64,000 nucleotides of DNA from Yersinia kristensenii (GCF_900460525.1 NZ_UHIY01000001.1:1550001-1614000), one strand, 5' to 3'. Positions 40,656-53,720 are shown, counted from the first letter of the stretch. Made by a program: numbers and translations. Notes: generated by a model not told the origin, from the letters alone.

Positions 40656-41261
40656 TTATGCTTCAGATAGTGACAGCTTAATCGGTTCAACAGCGAAGGT
40701 AAGCCCTTTTTCGCCATTATCTGCCACAACATAGCGAATTGCGCCAACAGGATGAGCGAAGAAAGGCGAACCTTTGCCTTGCGTCAGCAATTGTTGCACA
40801 TTGCTGACACTTTGTTCGAGTGTGAGTGTGGGTTCAAACTGGCGCATCAGGGCTGCCATGTAATTAACCGCTAGCAGCCGAGCCGCTTTCTCCTCGCTCC
40901 CTTTGATTGGCAAATAGGTAATTTGTAAGGTTTTAATCTTACCCGTACCTTTCTCCAATGCGGTTGAAGCATAGAGATTCTCGTTAATCTTACTGGCAGC
41001 ACGGGTCAGCGGCGGCACATCATCTTTTACGATGATGGCGTGAAACTCACTGATAGGCAGTGTCGGGTTGGCGTGGTTATAACTTTCACGGAATTTAACC
41101 AGGGTTAAATCAAAGGTTGGCGCGCCGGAAAGCAGATAAGGAGCCGTTGGCTGAGTGTTTTCTGCCTGCTGATCATCGCCAGCGTCCGGGTCGGCATGAG
41201 CGCGGCTAACTGTTGCTATTAGCAGCAGTATTGTCAGCATTGCGATTATTTCTTTTCTCAT
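40656..41261 (-). CDS. yiiQ: YiiQ, DUF1454 family periplasmic protein
   Basis: A 201-residue protein with a signal peptide (residues 1-23, MRKEIIAMLTILLLIATVSRAHA) that matches E. coli YiiQ. The mature part has conserved FDLTLVKFRESYN and LTRAASKINENLYASTALE segments. The function is unknown; the gene next to tpiA is conserved in enterics. It is divergent from yiiR. Confidence 0.92.
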   Translation of the reverse strand: MRKEIIAMLTILLLIATVSRAHADPDAGDDQQAENTQPTAPYLLSGAPTFDLTLVKFRESYNHANPTLPISEFHAIIVKDDVPPLTRAASKINENLYASTALEKGTGKIKTLQITYLPIKGSEEKAARLLAVNYMAALMRQFEPTLTLEQSVSNVQQLLTQGKGSPFFAHPVGAIRYVVADNGEKGLTFAVEPIKLSLSEA

Positions 41262-41419
41262 GACTTATGCCGTTGTTTGCAGTTTGTGTAGGGGATTAAA
41301 GCGGTAATTGGGGGTGATTGTCAAAATTCACTGCAAAGAGTATAGGTTAGTTGTGGCGTTGGGTTACTCTATTGTATATACCAACTTTACATATATCAGT
41401 TAAATGGATCTGGTTATTG

Positions 41420-41857
41420 ATGACAATACAGCAGTGGTGTTTCTCGTTAAAAGGCCGTATCGGGCGGCGTGATTTTTGGATCTGGATTGGGCTGTGGTTA
41501 CTGGCAATGCTGGTTATCTTTACATTGGCAGGGCAGAATTGGCTTTCCACTCAGACCGCCGCTTTTGCTATTGTTTTTTTACTGTGGCCCACGGCAACCG
41601 TGGTCGTCAAACGGCTACATGACCGCAATAAAGCCGGTTGGTGGGCGCTATTGGTGGTGTTAGCTTGGATGCTGATGGCGGGTAACTGGGAGATGCTAAC
41701 ACCCATCTGGCAATGGGGTGTTGGGCGGTTTATTCCCACACTAATTATTGTCATGATGTTTATTGATTGCGGCGCATTTCTCGGTACCGAGGGTGACAAT
41801 CGTTTTGGCCCAGAAGCGGTGCCAGTGAAGTTTCTGGCTGATAAAACACCACAGTGA
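41420..41857 (+). CDS. yiiR: YiiR, DUF805 family inner-membrane protein
   Basis: About 145 residues with three to four transmembrane segments. DUF805 marks are seen: FSLKGRIGRRDFWIW at the N-terminus, RLHDRNKAGWWAL in the loop after the third helix and a FGP near the C-terminal end. Start at 41420 gives the E. coli length; a longer frame starting upstream is not supported. Function unknown. Single gene, divergent from yiiQ. Confidence 0.88.
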   Translation: MTIQQWCFSLKGRIGRRDFWIWIGLWLLAMLVIFTLAGQNWLSTQTAAFAIVFLLWPTATVVVKRLHDRNKAGWWALLVVLAWMLMAGNWEMLTPIWQWGVGRFIPTLIIVMMFIDCGAFLGTEGDNRFGPEAVPVKFLADKTPQ

Positions 41858-41876
41858 ACAGAGTTTGATAAAGCAA

Positions 41877-41898
41877 AAAGGGCCATATGGCCCTTTAC
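41877..41898. terminator. Bidirectional terminator between yiiR and fpr
   Basis: AAAGGGCCAT pairs with ATGGCCCTTT at 41878-41897, with As before and the T side after, usable in both directions by convergent yiiR and fpr. Confidence 0.82.
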
Positions 41899-41946
41899 TA
41901 TTAGTAGGTTAGTTTTACCAAGACTGTTTGTTGCTAATACTGTTTA

Positions 41947-42693
41947 TTACCAATATTGCTCGCTGGTCATATGCCCCGGTTTGCGGCGTAAATGTTTACG
42001 CATTTCACGCTGTTCTTTCAGCAATTGCTGGGTATCTCGTACCATTTGCGGGTTACCGCACAGCATGACATGGCTATCTTGCGCGTCAATTTTCAAGCCG
42101 ACAGCGGTTTCCAGAGAGCCATTTTCAATCAGTGCCGGAACCCTGCCGGTCAATGACCCTGGCGACTCTTCGCGGCTGACAACTGTCTGAATCCGTAGTT
42201 TGCCGTTATAACGTTGCTCAAGTTGCTGCATCAATGGCAGATAGCTGAGGTCGCGGGCAAAGCGTGCAGCATGAACCAACACCAGATTTTTAAAGCGATC
42301 TAAATCGCGCCCTTCCTGCAAAATAGACAGATACGGACCAATGGCGGTACCCGTTGCTAGCATCCATAACGTGTCGCAATCCGGAATTTCTTCCAGTACA
42401 AAGAAGCCCGCCGCTTGCTTGGTCACCATCACTTCGCCACCCACCGCCAGTTGGTCAAGTCGTGGGCTGAGTTTCCCCTCTGGTACGGTGACCAGATAGA
42501 ACTCCAGGTTGTCGTCACTTGGCGCATTGACGTAGGAATAGGCCCGTTGTACCCGCTCGCCGTTGATATCTAATGCCAGCTTGGCAAATTGACCGGCGGT
42601 AAAGGGATCAATTGGCGCATTGACCCGAATACTGAACAACGAGTCGGTCCAGTGCTCAATGTGAGTAATTTTGCCACTAACCCATTCAGCCAT
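41947..42693 (-). CDS. fpr: Ferredoxin/flavodoxin-NADP(+) reductase
   Basis: FAD enzyme passing electrons from NADPH to flavodoxin or ferredoxin, used in iron-sulfur and radical-SAM enzyme activation and in oxidative stress. 248 residues; RAYSYVNAP is the FAD-binding motif, LATGTAIGPYLSI the NADP motif, and the last residues ...SEQYW end in the aromatic residue stacked on FAD. In E. coli it is SoxRS-induced; no soxbox was assigned here. Divergent from emrD. Confidence 0.97.
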   Translation of the reverse strand: MAEWVSGKITHIEHWTDSLFSIRVNAPIDPFTAGQFAKLALDINGERVQRAYSYVNAPSDDNLEFYLVTVPEGKLSPRLDQLAVGGEVMVTKQAAGFFVLEEIPDCDTLWMLATGTAIGPYLSILQEGRDLDRFKNLVLVHAARFARDLSYLPLMQQLEQRYNGKLRIQTVVSREESPGSLTGRVPALIENGSLETAVGLKIDAQDSHVMLCGNPQMVRDTQQLLKEQREMRKHLRRKPGHMTSEQYW

Positions 42694-43032
42694 AATTCTG
42701 ACTCCCTTTATTCAAATACTTATCGAAGTAGTCCTAAAGTGCTGGCGGTATTTTAGGGGATCTTAATAGAAAATATTATCGATTAAATGTTATCTCATGA
42801 CGCCATGAGCGCTACGGTGTTATTCGAGAGCGGGAAAGACACATCTGGACAGTTAACTTTACGGGAATGGTGTTTTTATCTGCCAGTTAGCCATTTTGCA
42901 ATATGTCGTGCTGGCTCGCTAAAAAATATGAATTTGTTAGCTTATGCATCAATAGTGAGGTGTGTCACACAATACCGCGTTTAACGGCCAAGTTGATGTG
43001 GCATGAAGTCCAGCTAACAACTAACTAAGATT
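42694..43032. other. fpr-emrD divergent intergenic region
   Basis: No gene was found in these 339 bases. A CRP-like palindrome is at 42954-42969 (reported separately). The rest is AT-rich and presumably contains the fpr and emrD promoters. Confidence 0.6.
42954..42969 (+). promoter_or_regulatory. CRP-like site upstream of emrD
   Basis: AGTGA-GGTGTG-TCACA matches the TGTGA-N6-TCACA consensus in nine of ten positions. It is 64 bases upstream of the emrD start codon. Binding not tested. Confidence 0.55.
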
Positions 43033-44217
43033 ATGAGAAAAATAGAGAATTTACACCTGTTGGTGATGTTGATTCTGCTGGTGGCCGTCGGTCAAATGGC
43101 ACAAACCATTTATGTCCCTGTTATCGCGGATATCGCCCGCGATTTATCAGTGCGTACCGGTGCGGTGCAGCGCGTGATGGCGGCCTATCTGCTGACTTAT
43201 GGCTTCTCGCAACTGATTTATGGCCCATTGTCTGATCGCATTGGGCGTCGCCCCGTCATTCTGGCGGGCATGATGATATTCATGTTGGGCGCATTGGGGG
43301 CCTGGCTGGCCAATAGCTTGCCCCTACTGGTCGCGGCCAGTGCTTTGCAGGGCATGGGGACGGGAGTTGCGGGGGTGATGGCGCGAACTATGCCGCGGGA
43401 TTTATATGCGGGCACAGCACTGCGTTACGCTAATAGCATGTTAAATATGGGGATTTTGGTCAGCCCCCTCCTGGCTCCGGTTATCGGTGGGGTGCTGGGC
43501 AGTCTGTTTGGCTGGCGCGCAAGCTACGCTTTTCTGCTCTTTTTATGTAGCGGGGTGGCATTTTGCATATTCCGTTGGTTACCGGAGACTCGCCCGCAAC
43601 AAACCGAAAAACGGCGAATGCTCGCCAGTTTCCGCTTATTGTTATCTGACCGCGCTTTTAGCTGTTATTTGGTGATGTTGATTGGTGCATTGGCGGGTAT
43701 TGCGGTGTTTGAGGCCAGTGCGGGCGTATTGATGGGCGGCGTGCTGGGGCTGAGCGGGGTGACGGTTAGCATTTTATTTATCCTGCCGATTCCAGCGGCA
43801 TTCTTTGGCGCGTGGTATGCCGGCCGTGACAGTAAAACTTTCCATAACCTGATGTGGCACTCGGTGATCAGCTGTCTGTTGGCTGGCTTGATGATGTGGA
43901 TACCCGGCTGGTTTGGCATTATGAATATTTGGACGCTGGTGATACCGGCTGCGCTGTTCTTTTTTGGTGCCGGGATGTTGTTCCCGCTAGCTACCACCGG
44001 GGCGATGGAGCCTTTCCCTTATCTGGCCGGTGCGGCGGGGGCATTGGTTGGCGGGCTACAGAATGTCGGGTCAGGCCTGGTGACTTGGTTATCAGCCATG
44101 CTGCCACAAACAGGACAATTCAGCTTGGGGCTGTTGATGTTTGCCATGGCGGTGTTGATTTTGTTGTGCTGGTGGCCGCTATCTCACCGGATGCAACCGC
44201 AAGAACACCGTGTTTAA
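43033..44217 (+). CDS. emrD: EmrD multidrug efflux transporter
   Basis: Major facilitator superfamily drug/proton antiporter with 12 transmembrane helices, 394 residues as in E. coli. The MFS motif A is GPLSDRIGRRPV near residues 65-76, and motif C-like glycines lie in the fifth helix (NMGILVSPLLAPVIGG). The N-terminal MRKIENLHLLVMLILLVAVG is typical. Single gene; downstream is a copy of the palindromic repeat and then convergent glpX. Confidence 0.95.
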   Translation: MRKIENLHLLVMLILLVAVGQMAQTIYVPVIADIARDLSVRTGAVQRVMAAYLLTYGFSQLIYGPLSDRIGRRPVILAGMMIFMLGALGAWLANSLPLLVAASALQGMGTGVAGVMARTMPRDLYAGTALRYANSMLNMGILVSPLLAPVIGGVLGSLFGWRASYAFLLFLCSGVAFCIFRWLPETRPQQTEKRRMLASFRLLLSDRAFSCYLVMLIGALAGIAVFEASAGVLMGGVLGLSGVTVSILFILPIPAAFFGAWYAGRDSKTFHNLMWHSVISCLLAGLMMWIPGWFGIMNIWTLVIPAALFFFGAGMLFPLATTGAMEPFPYLAGAAGALVGGLQNVGSGLVTWLSAMLPQTGQFSLGLLMFAMAVLILLCWWPLSHRMQPQEHRV

Positions 44218-44241
44218 CCGCTAAAAGATGATAAATCTTTT

Positions 44242-44323
44242 GTGAGCGAAGGGGCTAACGTACCTAGGGGCGCTCCGGTGACTGGCGTCGCTACGACCCC
44301 AACGGCACGCTTCCCCTTCGTTT
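44242..44323 (+). repeat. Palindromic repeat copy B
   Basis: Core shared with 22661-22743: outer arms GCGAAGGGG and CCCCTTCG, and the identical blocks ACCTAGGGGCGCTCCGGT and CTACGACCCCAACGGCACG. Both copies have the same orientation and lie between convergent genes. Confidence 0.7.
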
Positions 44324-44377
44324 AATCTTATCAGCCGGCAATATTTTTATTTTTTGCTAAAGAATTGGTGAGCCGAG

Positions 44378-45388
44378 TTACAGTAAGAACTCATGCAATG
44401 CCGGGTCTTTGCGATCAAGGAAATGAGTCGAGCGGATACGGCGGATAGTGCGGGATTTACCGCGAATCAGCAGTGTCTCGGTGGTCGCCATGTTTCCTTT
44501 GCGATAAATGCCTTCCAGCAAGTCACCTTTGGTAATCCCAGTGGCTGAGAAAATCACATTATCATTACGGGCCATATCACCCAATAACAGCACTTTACCG
44601 GCTTCGATGCCCATTGATTTGCAGCGCGCCAGTTCTTGTTCGCCGATGCGGCGGTTGTCTTGGTTATCACCTTTGACTTGATGGCGCGGTAATAAACGGC
44701 CTTGCATATCGCCGTCCAATGCGCGGATCACCGCCGCAGAAATTACCCCTTCCGGCGCGCCGCCGATGCAGTACATCACATCCACATCACTTTCTGGCAT
44801 ACAGGTTAAAATAGAGGCCGCGACGTCGCCATCGGGAATAGCAAACACTTTGACCCCAAGTTGCTGCATTTCGGCGATAATACCGTCATGGCGCGGTTTG
44901 GCTAGCGTGATAACAGTTAAGTCAGTCAGCGGTTTATTCAACTTGATGGCAACATTGCGCAAGTTGAGTTCCAGCGGCAGGTTTAGGTCGATTGCTCCTT
45001 TAGCTCCGGGCCCAACTACCAGTTTTTCCATATACATATCAGGCGCATGTAAAAATGTGCCTTTATCTCCCACCGCCAGCACGGCCAGTGCATTGGCCTG
45101 ACCCATTGCCGTCATGCGGGTACCTTCAATAGGGTCAACGGCGATATCAACTGCATCGCCTTGGCCAGTACCGACGTGCTCACCAATAAACAACATCGGG
45201 GCTTCATCGATTTCACCTTCGCCGATAACAATTTGCCCATCAATATTGACCTGATTGAGCATAATACGCATGGCCCGAACAGCAGCGCCGTCGGCAGCAT
45301 TTTTATCGCCCCGACCCAGCCACTTATAGCCTGCCAGCGCAGCAGCTTCAGTGACACGAGAAAACTCGATGGCTAATTCACGTTTCAT
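44378..45388 (-). CDS. glpX: Fructose-1,6-bisphosphatase class II
   Basis: Gluconeogenic phosphatase of 336 residues from ATG 45386-45388. GEGEIDEAPM and DPIEGTRMTA are the metal-site motifs of the inositol-phosphatase-like fold. The in-frame extension upstream runs into the ERIC and is not coding. In E. coli glpX is the third gene of glpFKX; here a terminator and an ERIC lie between glpK and glpX, so glpX may rely on another promoter. Confidence 0.97.
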   Translation of the reverse strand: MKRELAIEFSRVTEAAALAGYKWLGRGDKNAADGAAVRAMRIMLNQVNIDGQIVIGEGEIDEAPMLFIGEHVGTGQGDAVDIAVDPIEGTRMTAMGQANALAVLAVGDKGTFLHAPDMYMEKLVVGPGAKGAIDLNLPLELNLRNVAIKLNKPLTDLTVITLAKPRHDGIIAEMQQLGVKVFAIPDGDVAASILTCMPESDVDVMYCIGGAPEGVISAAVIRALDGDMQGRLLPRHQVKGDNQDNRRIGEQELARCKSMGIEAGKVLLLGDMARNDNVIFSATGITKGDLLEGIYRKGNMATTETLLIRGKSRTIRRIRSTHFLDRKDPALHEFLL

Positions 45389-45398
45389 GGTTAGACCT

Positions 45399-45597
45399 GT
45401 ATCCCCGTCATACTTCAAGCTGCATATGTGTTGGGCTCATGATTCGGCCCATCCTTGGGCCTCGTCTTTCCGAGGCCGCTGCAAGCAGTGTTCACAACTG
45501 CTCCCGACAGATTTGTCACCCCAATGACTTACTTAATGTAAGCTCCTGGCGCTTCTCTCGTTTGCCGCTTTCCTGCAACTCGAACTATTTAGGGTAA
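45399..45597 (-). repeat. ERIC element, long form, between glpK and glpX
   Basis: Starts TATCCCCGTCATACTTCAAGC and ends CTCGAACTATTTAGGGTAA in minus orientation, with the internal insertion seen at 30335 (CGGCCCATCCTTGGGCCTCG, GAGGCCGCTGCAAGCAGTG). Only about ten bases separate it from the glpX start codon. Confidence 0.88.
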
Positions 45598-45680
45598 TAG
45601 AAGAAGAATGTAAGCGGGAATTCTATCATCTTTGTGGCGTGAAGCCGTAGGGTGTCTTTGGGTGTGATGAGATTTTTCAC

Positions 45681-45716
45681 AATAAAAAACGCGCCGTCGG
45701 GGGATGATGGCGCGTT
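45681..45716 (-). terminator. Terminator after glpK
   Basis: On the minus strand AACGCGCC pairs with GGCGCGTT (45688-45716) followed by a T-run. It lies about 40 bases past the glpK stop. Confidence 0.85.
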
Positions 45717-45756
45717 ATAGATAGCTTAAAACAGACTCGATTTTACCGGCGGGCCG

Positions 45757-48164
<2,408 letters not shown>

Positions 48165-48211
48165 AGTAGATGTCCTAGAGACAGAGATTTATAGGGTATT
48201 TCTTATTTTTG

Positions 48212-48230
48212 CCCTCCGGAGTACGGAGGG
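48212..48230 (-). other. Hairpin in the glpF leader
   Basis: CCCTCCG (48212-48218) pairs with CGGAGGG (48224-48230) around five bases. It lies between the GlpR-like site and the glpF start codon, so it would be in the mRNA leader. No T-run follows; it may affect mRNA stability. Confidence 0.45.
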
Positions 48231-48240
48231 GGTGATGTAA

Positions 48241-48260
48241 ATTTATCGTTAACGAGCACA
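48241..48260 (-). promoter_or_regulatory. GlpR-like operator upstream of glpF
   Basis: ATTTATCGTTAACGAGCACA matches about 16 of 20 positions of the GlpR operator pattern WATKYTCGWWAWCGAMCATW, with the central TCGTTAACGA palindrome. A weaker resemblance occurs at 48304-48323. This supports repression of glpFK in the absence of glycerol-3-phosphate. Confidence 0.6.
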
Positions 48261-48420
48261 AACGAGAAATAGCGAAATCGAAATGTGTGTGGTGTGTCAT
48301 AAAAATGAGCGATTTCGCGTTATTTGCGGATGTTAAGGGACTTTGAAAGTGTGATCAGACCAGTGCTTTCTTTCCCAGTTGTTAAAGCTGTGTATAACTT
48401 AGCAGGATAGGTCGTAGGGA

Positions 48421-48483
48421 TTTTTCGGTTTTTGCTGATGTTTTTTCGGTATTCACTGATAGTTTTTCGGTATTCACTGATAG
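48421..48483. repeat. 21-bp tandem repeat upstream of glpF/zapB
   Basis: Three units of 21 bases: the units at 48442-48462 and 48463-48483 are identical (TTTTTCGGTATTCACTGATAG without the last base shown differing), and the unit at 48421-48441 is diverged in its second half. It lies in the glpF/zapB divergent region, not inside a gene that I can support. Confidence 0.8.
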
Positions 48484-48793
48484 TTACTGACACGAAATTG
48501 CTACAGAGTGTGGTTTGTACCGGTATGGCGCTAGACAGGGGGAGACTGGCTACATACAATCGCTCTACAAGGGCATCGCCTAAGACTATCGTTTTTATCA
48601 TATTGCGTCACCTGTGTGATGGGACGCCTAAAACATAGCGCTTGTTATAGTTGTTCGATGGATATATAGCGCGATAAGTATTCACAGCAGTTTCATTTGC
48701 CGATAGTGACTGCGGTTTACGCGGTAACTGAAGTGAGAAATGATAACTGCGACCAAAAGATGTACGCCTTGCGACTCATAAGGGGACCGAAGA

Positions 48794-49033
48794 ATGTCAT
48801 TTGAAGTATTTGAGAAATTGGAAGTTAAAGTTCAGCAGGCGATTGATACCATCACTTTGTTACAGATGGAAATTGAAGAGCTGAAAGAGAAGAATAACAC
48901 CTTGTCCCAAGAAGTTCAGGAAGCGGCAGGTGGCCGTGAAGCGCTAGTGCGCGAAAATGAGCAATTGAAACAAGAACAGCATGTTTGGCAGGATCGTCTG
49001 CGTGCTCTGTTGGGAAAGATGGAAGAAGTCTGA
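48794..49033 (+). CDS. zapB: Cell-division protein ZapB
   Basis: Small coiled-coil protein (79 residues) at the Z-ring that links FtsZ-ZapA to MatP. Nearly the entire sequence is heptad-type: [20 protein letters not shown] then [14 protein letters not shown], Glu, Gln and Leu rich. AAGGGGACCGAAG lies before the ATG. Single gene between divergent glpF and convergent rraA, the E. coli order. Confidence 0.96.
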   Translation: MSFEVFEKLEVKVQQAIDTITLLQMEIEELKEKNNTLSQEVQEAAGGREALVRENEQLKQEQHVWQDRLRALLGKMEEV

Positions 49034-49112
49034 GTGCCAGTGGGCTTAAAGCATCAACAATATATTGCTGAAAGCCGCTAGTTACGCAGCTTCTTCGAGT
49101 ACGAAAGGCAAC

Positions 49113-49139
49113 AAGGGCGATATTGATATCGCCCTTTCT
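49113..49139 (+). terminator. Terminator after zapB
   Basis: AAGGGCGATA (49113-49122) pairs with TATCGCCCTT (49127-49136), followed by TTCT. Confidence 0.78.
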
Positions 49140-49145
49140 ATACCG

Positions 49146-49178
49146 GTCTTCCTGCAACTCGAATTATTCAGGGTATAG
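49146..49178 (-). repeat. ERIC end fragment
   Basis: CTTCCTGCAACTCGAATTATTCAGGGTATA, shared with ERIC right ends (minus orientation), but without the rest of the element. A truncated remnant between convergent zapB and rraA. Confidence 0.65.
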
Positions 49179-49197
49179 TCGATAAACCAGAGAGATA

Positions 49198-50731
<1,534 letters not shown>

Positions 50732-50779
50732 TTTCTGCTTCATTTTATAGGAGTCTGGTCCGCCCATATCGGCGAGTTA

Positions 50780-50814
50780 ATAAAAATAAGAGTGGGAGGC
50801 ATCGCCTCCCACTC
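50780..50814 (-). terminator. Terminator after hslVU
   Basis: GAGTGGGAGGC (50790-50800) pairs with GCCTCCCACTC (50804-50814); on the minus strand it is followed by TTATTTTTATT. Confidence 0.88.
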
Positions 50815-50863
50815 AATATTAATTTGGCGAACTATTTTATCCAGCAAAGGCTTATAAAGCGAA

Positions 50864-52195
50864 TTATAGGATAAAACGACTCAAATCTTCATCAGCTACC
50901 AGTTCATCCAGATGTTTACCCACATATGCCGCGTCAATAGTGATGGACTGACCATTACTTTCGCTTGCGTCATAAGAGATATCTTCCATCAGACGTTCCA
51001 ACACGGTATGCAAGCGACGTGCGCCAATATTCTCGGTGCGCTCATTAACCTGCCATGCCGCTTCCGCGATTTTGCGAATACCTTCACGGGTAAACTCAAC
51101 CGTCACCCCTTCAGTTGCCATCAGTGCTTTGTACTGTTCAGTCAACGAAGCACTCGGCTCAGTCAAGATGCGCTCAAAATCATCGGTGGTCAGCGCCTGC
51201 AATTCTACACGGATTGGCAAGCGACCTTGCAATTCCGGGATAAGATCGGATGGGCTGGAGACCTGGAATGCACCGGAGGCAATAAACAGGATATGGTCTG
51301 TTTTCACCATGCCGTGTTTGGTTGATACAGTGCAGCCTTCAACTAATGGCAGCAAGTCACGCTGTACCCCCTCACGGGACACATCCGGGCCTGAAGTCTG
51401 GCCACGTTTACAGATTTTATCGATTTCGTCGATGAACACGATGCCGTGTTGCTCAACCGCATCAATCGCCTGCTGTTTCAGCTCTTCCGGATTGACTAAC
51501 TTCGCGCCTTCTTCCTCAATCAGCAGTTTAAATGCTTCTTTGATTTTGATTTTACGCGGTTTTTGTTTCTGACCAGCAATGTTCTGGAACATCGATTGCA
51601 GCTGGTTAGTCATCTCTTCCATACCCGGAGGAGCCATAATTTCAACACCGACCGGTGATGCTGCCAGATCGATTTCAATCTCTTTGTCGTCAAGTTGACC
51701 TTCGCGCAGCTTTTTGCGGAAAGCCTGACGAGTCGCGGATGGCTCTTGGGTTTCGTCCGGTTGGCCCCAGTTATTCTTGGCCGGTGGGATCAGCACATCC
51801 AGAATACGTTCTTCGGCTAATTCTTCCGCCCGATAACGCATTTTCTCAATGGATTGATGACGAACCATTTTCACTGCTGCATCGGTTAGATCGCGGATAA
51901 TAGAATCCACTTCTTTACCAACATAGCCAACTTCGGTGAACTTGGTGGCTTCTACTTTGATAAACGGCGCGTTGGCTAATTTTGCCAGGCGGCGGGCAAT
52001 TTCTGTTTTACCCACACCGGTCGGGCCGATCATCAGAATATTTTTAGGAGTAACTTCGTGGCGCAGCTCTTCGTTAAGCTGCATCCGACGCCAGCGGTTA
52101 CGCAGGGCAATGGCCACTGCACGTTTAGCTTTATCTTGGCCGATGATATAGCTATCAAGTTCGCTGACAATCTCGCGGGGAGTCATTTCAGACAT
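50864..52195 (-). CDS. hslU: HslU, ATPase subunit of the HslVU protease
   Basis: AAA+ unfoldase that feeds substrates to HslV. 443 residues. Walker [14 protein letters not shown] near residues 57-69, Walker [10 protein letters not shown] near 250, the pore GYVG-type motif [11 protein letters not shown] near 90, and the C-terminal EDLSRFIL that docks into HslV. Starts 12 bases after the hslV stop. Confidence 0.98.
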   Translation of the reverse strand: MSEMTPREIVSELDSYIIGQDKAKRAVAIALRNRWRRMQLNEELRHEVTPKNILMIGPTGVGKTEIARRLAKLANAPFIKVEATKFTEVGYVGKEVDSIIRDLTDAAVKMVRHQSIEKMRYRAEELAEERILDVLIPPAKNNWGQPDETQEPSATRQAFRKKLREGQLDDKEIEIDLAASPVGVEIMAPPGMEEMTNQLQSMFQNIAGQKQKPRKIKIKEAFKLLIEEEGAKLVNPEELKQQAIDAVEQHGIVFIDEIDKICKRGQTSGPDVSREGVQRDLLPLVEGCTVSTKHGMVKTDHILFIASGAFQVSSPSDLIPELQGRLPIRVELQALTTDDFERILTEPSASLTEQYKALMATEGVTVEFTREGIRKIAEAAWQVNERTENIGARRLHTVLERLMEDISYDASESNGQSITIDAAYVGKHLDELVADEDLSRFIL

Positions 52196-52207
52196 GTCAC
52201 TCTATCC

Positions 52208-52756
52208 TTACGCTTTATGTGTTGATAACGTTTCGTACGTTAATTCTTCAATGGTTTGGAAGCGGTTGGTGTAGATACAAATATCCCCCGCAATGCTCAG
52301 TGATTTTTCCACGATATCCCGCGCACCCAATTCAGTATTTTCTAGCAGTGCGCGCGCGGCAGACTGGGCATAAGGCCCGCCGGAACCGATAGCAATCAGG
52401 TCATCTTCAGGCTGAACCACATCGCCATTACCGGTGATGATGAGTGATGCGGTTTTATCCGCGACAGCCAACAGCGCCTCGAGTTTGCGTAACATGCGGT
52501 CAGTGCGCCAATCTTTGGCTAATTCAACCGCCGCTTTAGTCAGGTGGCCCTGGTGCATCTCCAGTTTTCGCTCAAATAGCTCAAATAGCGTAAAGGCGTC
52601 GGCAGTACCGCCAGCAAAACCTGCAATGACGTTATCGTGATAAAGGCGGCGTACTTTCTTGGCGTTGCCTTTCATTACGGTATTGCCCAGAGTGACCTGG
52701 CCATCACCACCGATAACTACATGACCATTACGGCGTACACTTACAATTGTTGTCAC
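52208..52756 (-). CDS. hslV: HslV, proteolytic subunit of the HslVU protease
   Basis: Threonine protease of the proteasome-beta fold. With the GTG start at 52754-52756 and GAGGGT ahead of it, processing of Met exposes the catalytic Thr as [11 protein letters not shown], exactly as in E. coli; a longer frame upstream cannot give this N-terminus. 182 residues, a few longer at the C-terminus (TLSTHKA) than E. coli. GDGQVTLGN and [11 protein letters not shown] are conserved. Under a sigma-32 promoter. Confidence 0.97.
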   Translation of the reverse strand: MTTIVSVRRNGHVVIGGDGQVTLGNTVMKGNAKKVRRLYHDNVIAGFAGGTADAFTLFELFERKLEMHQGHLTKAAVELAKDWRTDRMLRKLEALLAVADKTASLIITGNGDVVQPEDDLIAIGSGGPYAQSAARALLENTELGARDIVEKSLSIAGDICIYTNRFQTIEELTYETLSTHKA

Positions 52757-52786
52757 GAGCGGACCCTCGTTGCGGACTGAATGAGT

Positions 52787-52819
52787 CCCCGTATTGCCTT
52801 GCAGCAAAACAACACGGGG
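52787..52819 (-). other. Stem-loop in the hslV 5' leader
   Basis: On the minus strand CCCCGTGTTG pairs with CAATACGGGG (10 pairs with one G-U), about 30 bases before the GTG start. An equivalent leader stem-loop is known to stabilise hslVU mRNA in E. coli. Confidence 0.7.
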
Positions 52820-52832
52820 TATATTGAGATTA

Positions 52833-52860
52833 TAAATGGGGGAGGATTACTGCTTTTCAA
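52833..52860 (-). promoter_or_regulatory. Sigma-32 heat-shock promoter of hslVU
   Basis: On the minus strand TTGAAA (52855-52860), 13 bases, then CCCCATTTA (52833-52841), close to the sigma-32 consensus CTTGAAA-N13-CCCCATNT. The -35 overlaps the ftsN stop codon. Confidence 0.85.
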
Positions 52861-53720
52861 CCCCCAACTGCGAGGGGGATGCATCCTGATTGGCCCGCAC
52901 CTTTCAAACGCTGTAAGGCTTTATCTGCCGCAGCCTTAGTGCTGTAAGGGCCGAGTACCACGCGATTCCAGCCACCACCGGCGGTAATGCGGCTTTCTAT
53001 CCCTTCGAACGCCAATTGGGCGCGAATAGATTCCGCCTGATCTGCGGCTTTAAATGAACCACATTGCACCATCCAGCGTTGCGCTTTTTCTTTCTCTTTT
53101 TCCGGTTTCGGCGGTGTCACTGCTGGCGCGACTGGAGTCACCAGTTGCTGAGTGCGCGGTGGTGTCGTGACCGGTGGCTGCACTTGTGTCTGCGGTGCTG
53201 GCACTGGCGCAACCGTCTGACGTGGTGGCGTTAATGGCTGCTGCATATTGGTGACCGGGGGTTTGATGGTCACAGCGGAGCGTGGCACCTGCATCCCTTC
53301 ATTATACGGCACCTCTGACAGCTGGGTTGGCTGCTGCCGCATATCCGCCTGCATCTGCTCAAGCAATTGGCGCTGCTCATTGGTCAGTTGCGTTTTAGAA
53401 TTGACTTCGCCACCAGCAGAGGGCTCTGTAGGTGTTGGGACGCCAATCTGACGGTTTTCCAGCTCTTTAATATAACGCCAGCGTTCTTCGGGTTTCGGCG
53501 GCAAGCCATTGCCGGTACGCGGATCATGGCTGGGCAGTAACGGAAGCTCGCCCGGCTTATTGTGGGTGATGAAATAAAGGCCACCAACAAATACCACTAA
53601 TAGCGCGACGGCCAGTGCCATCACGGTTTTGGATACTGCTGGAGCACTGCGTTTTTTCCGGCTGGTGCTTTTGCGCCGCGCTCCTGAGCGCCCTCGGCTT
53701 ACATAATCTCTTTGTGCCAC
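52857..53720 (-). CDS. ftsN: Cell-division protein FtsN
   Basis: Bitopic divisome protein that triggers septal peptidoglycan synthesis. 287 residues, starting with GTG at 53718-53720 as in E. coli. Cytoplasmic basic tail (RRKSTSRKKR), transmembrane helix about 31-53, periplasmic essential region with PKPEERWRYIKELE and QLLEQMQADMRQQPTQL, a Pro/Gln/Thr-rich linker, and C-terminal SPOR domain (MVQCGSF and SGCIPLAVGG with the two cysteines). The linker is shorter and richer in Pro than in E. coli. Between cytR and hslV. Confidence 0.96.
   Translation of the reverse strand: MAQRDYVSRGRSGARRKSTSRKKRSAPAVSKTVMALAVALLVVFVGGLYFITHNKPGELPLLPSHDPRTGNGLPPKPEERWRYIKELENRQIGVPTPTEPSAGGEVNSKTQLTNEQRQLLEQMQADMRQQPTQLSEVPYNEGMQVPRSAVTIKPPVTNMQQPLTPPRQTVAPVPAPQTQVQPPVTTPPRTQQLVTPVAPAVTPPKPEKEKEKAQRWMVQCGSFKAADQAESIRAQLAFEGIESRITAGGGWNRVVLGPYSTKAAADKALQRLKGAGQSGCIPLAVGG

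Noticed and set aside
48421..48483. Direct repeats considered as a CRISPR array
   Set aside because: The repeat units are contiguous, without spacers, and there are no cas genes.
48320..48601. Open frame of 93 codons on the minus strand over the 21-bp repeat
   Set aside because: The repeats simply give repeated SEYRK-type residues; no ribosome-binding site, no recognisable domain, and it lies in the glpF/zapB regulatory region.
51036..51572. Long open frame antisense to hslU
   Set aside because: Serine-rich low-complexity product opposite a strongly conserved gene; shadow frame.
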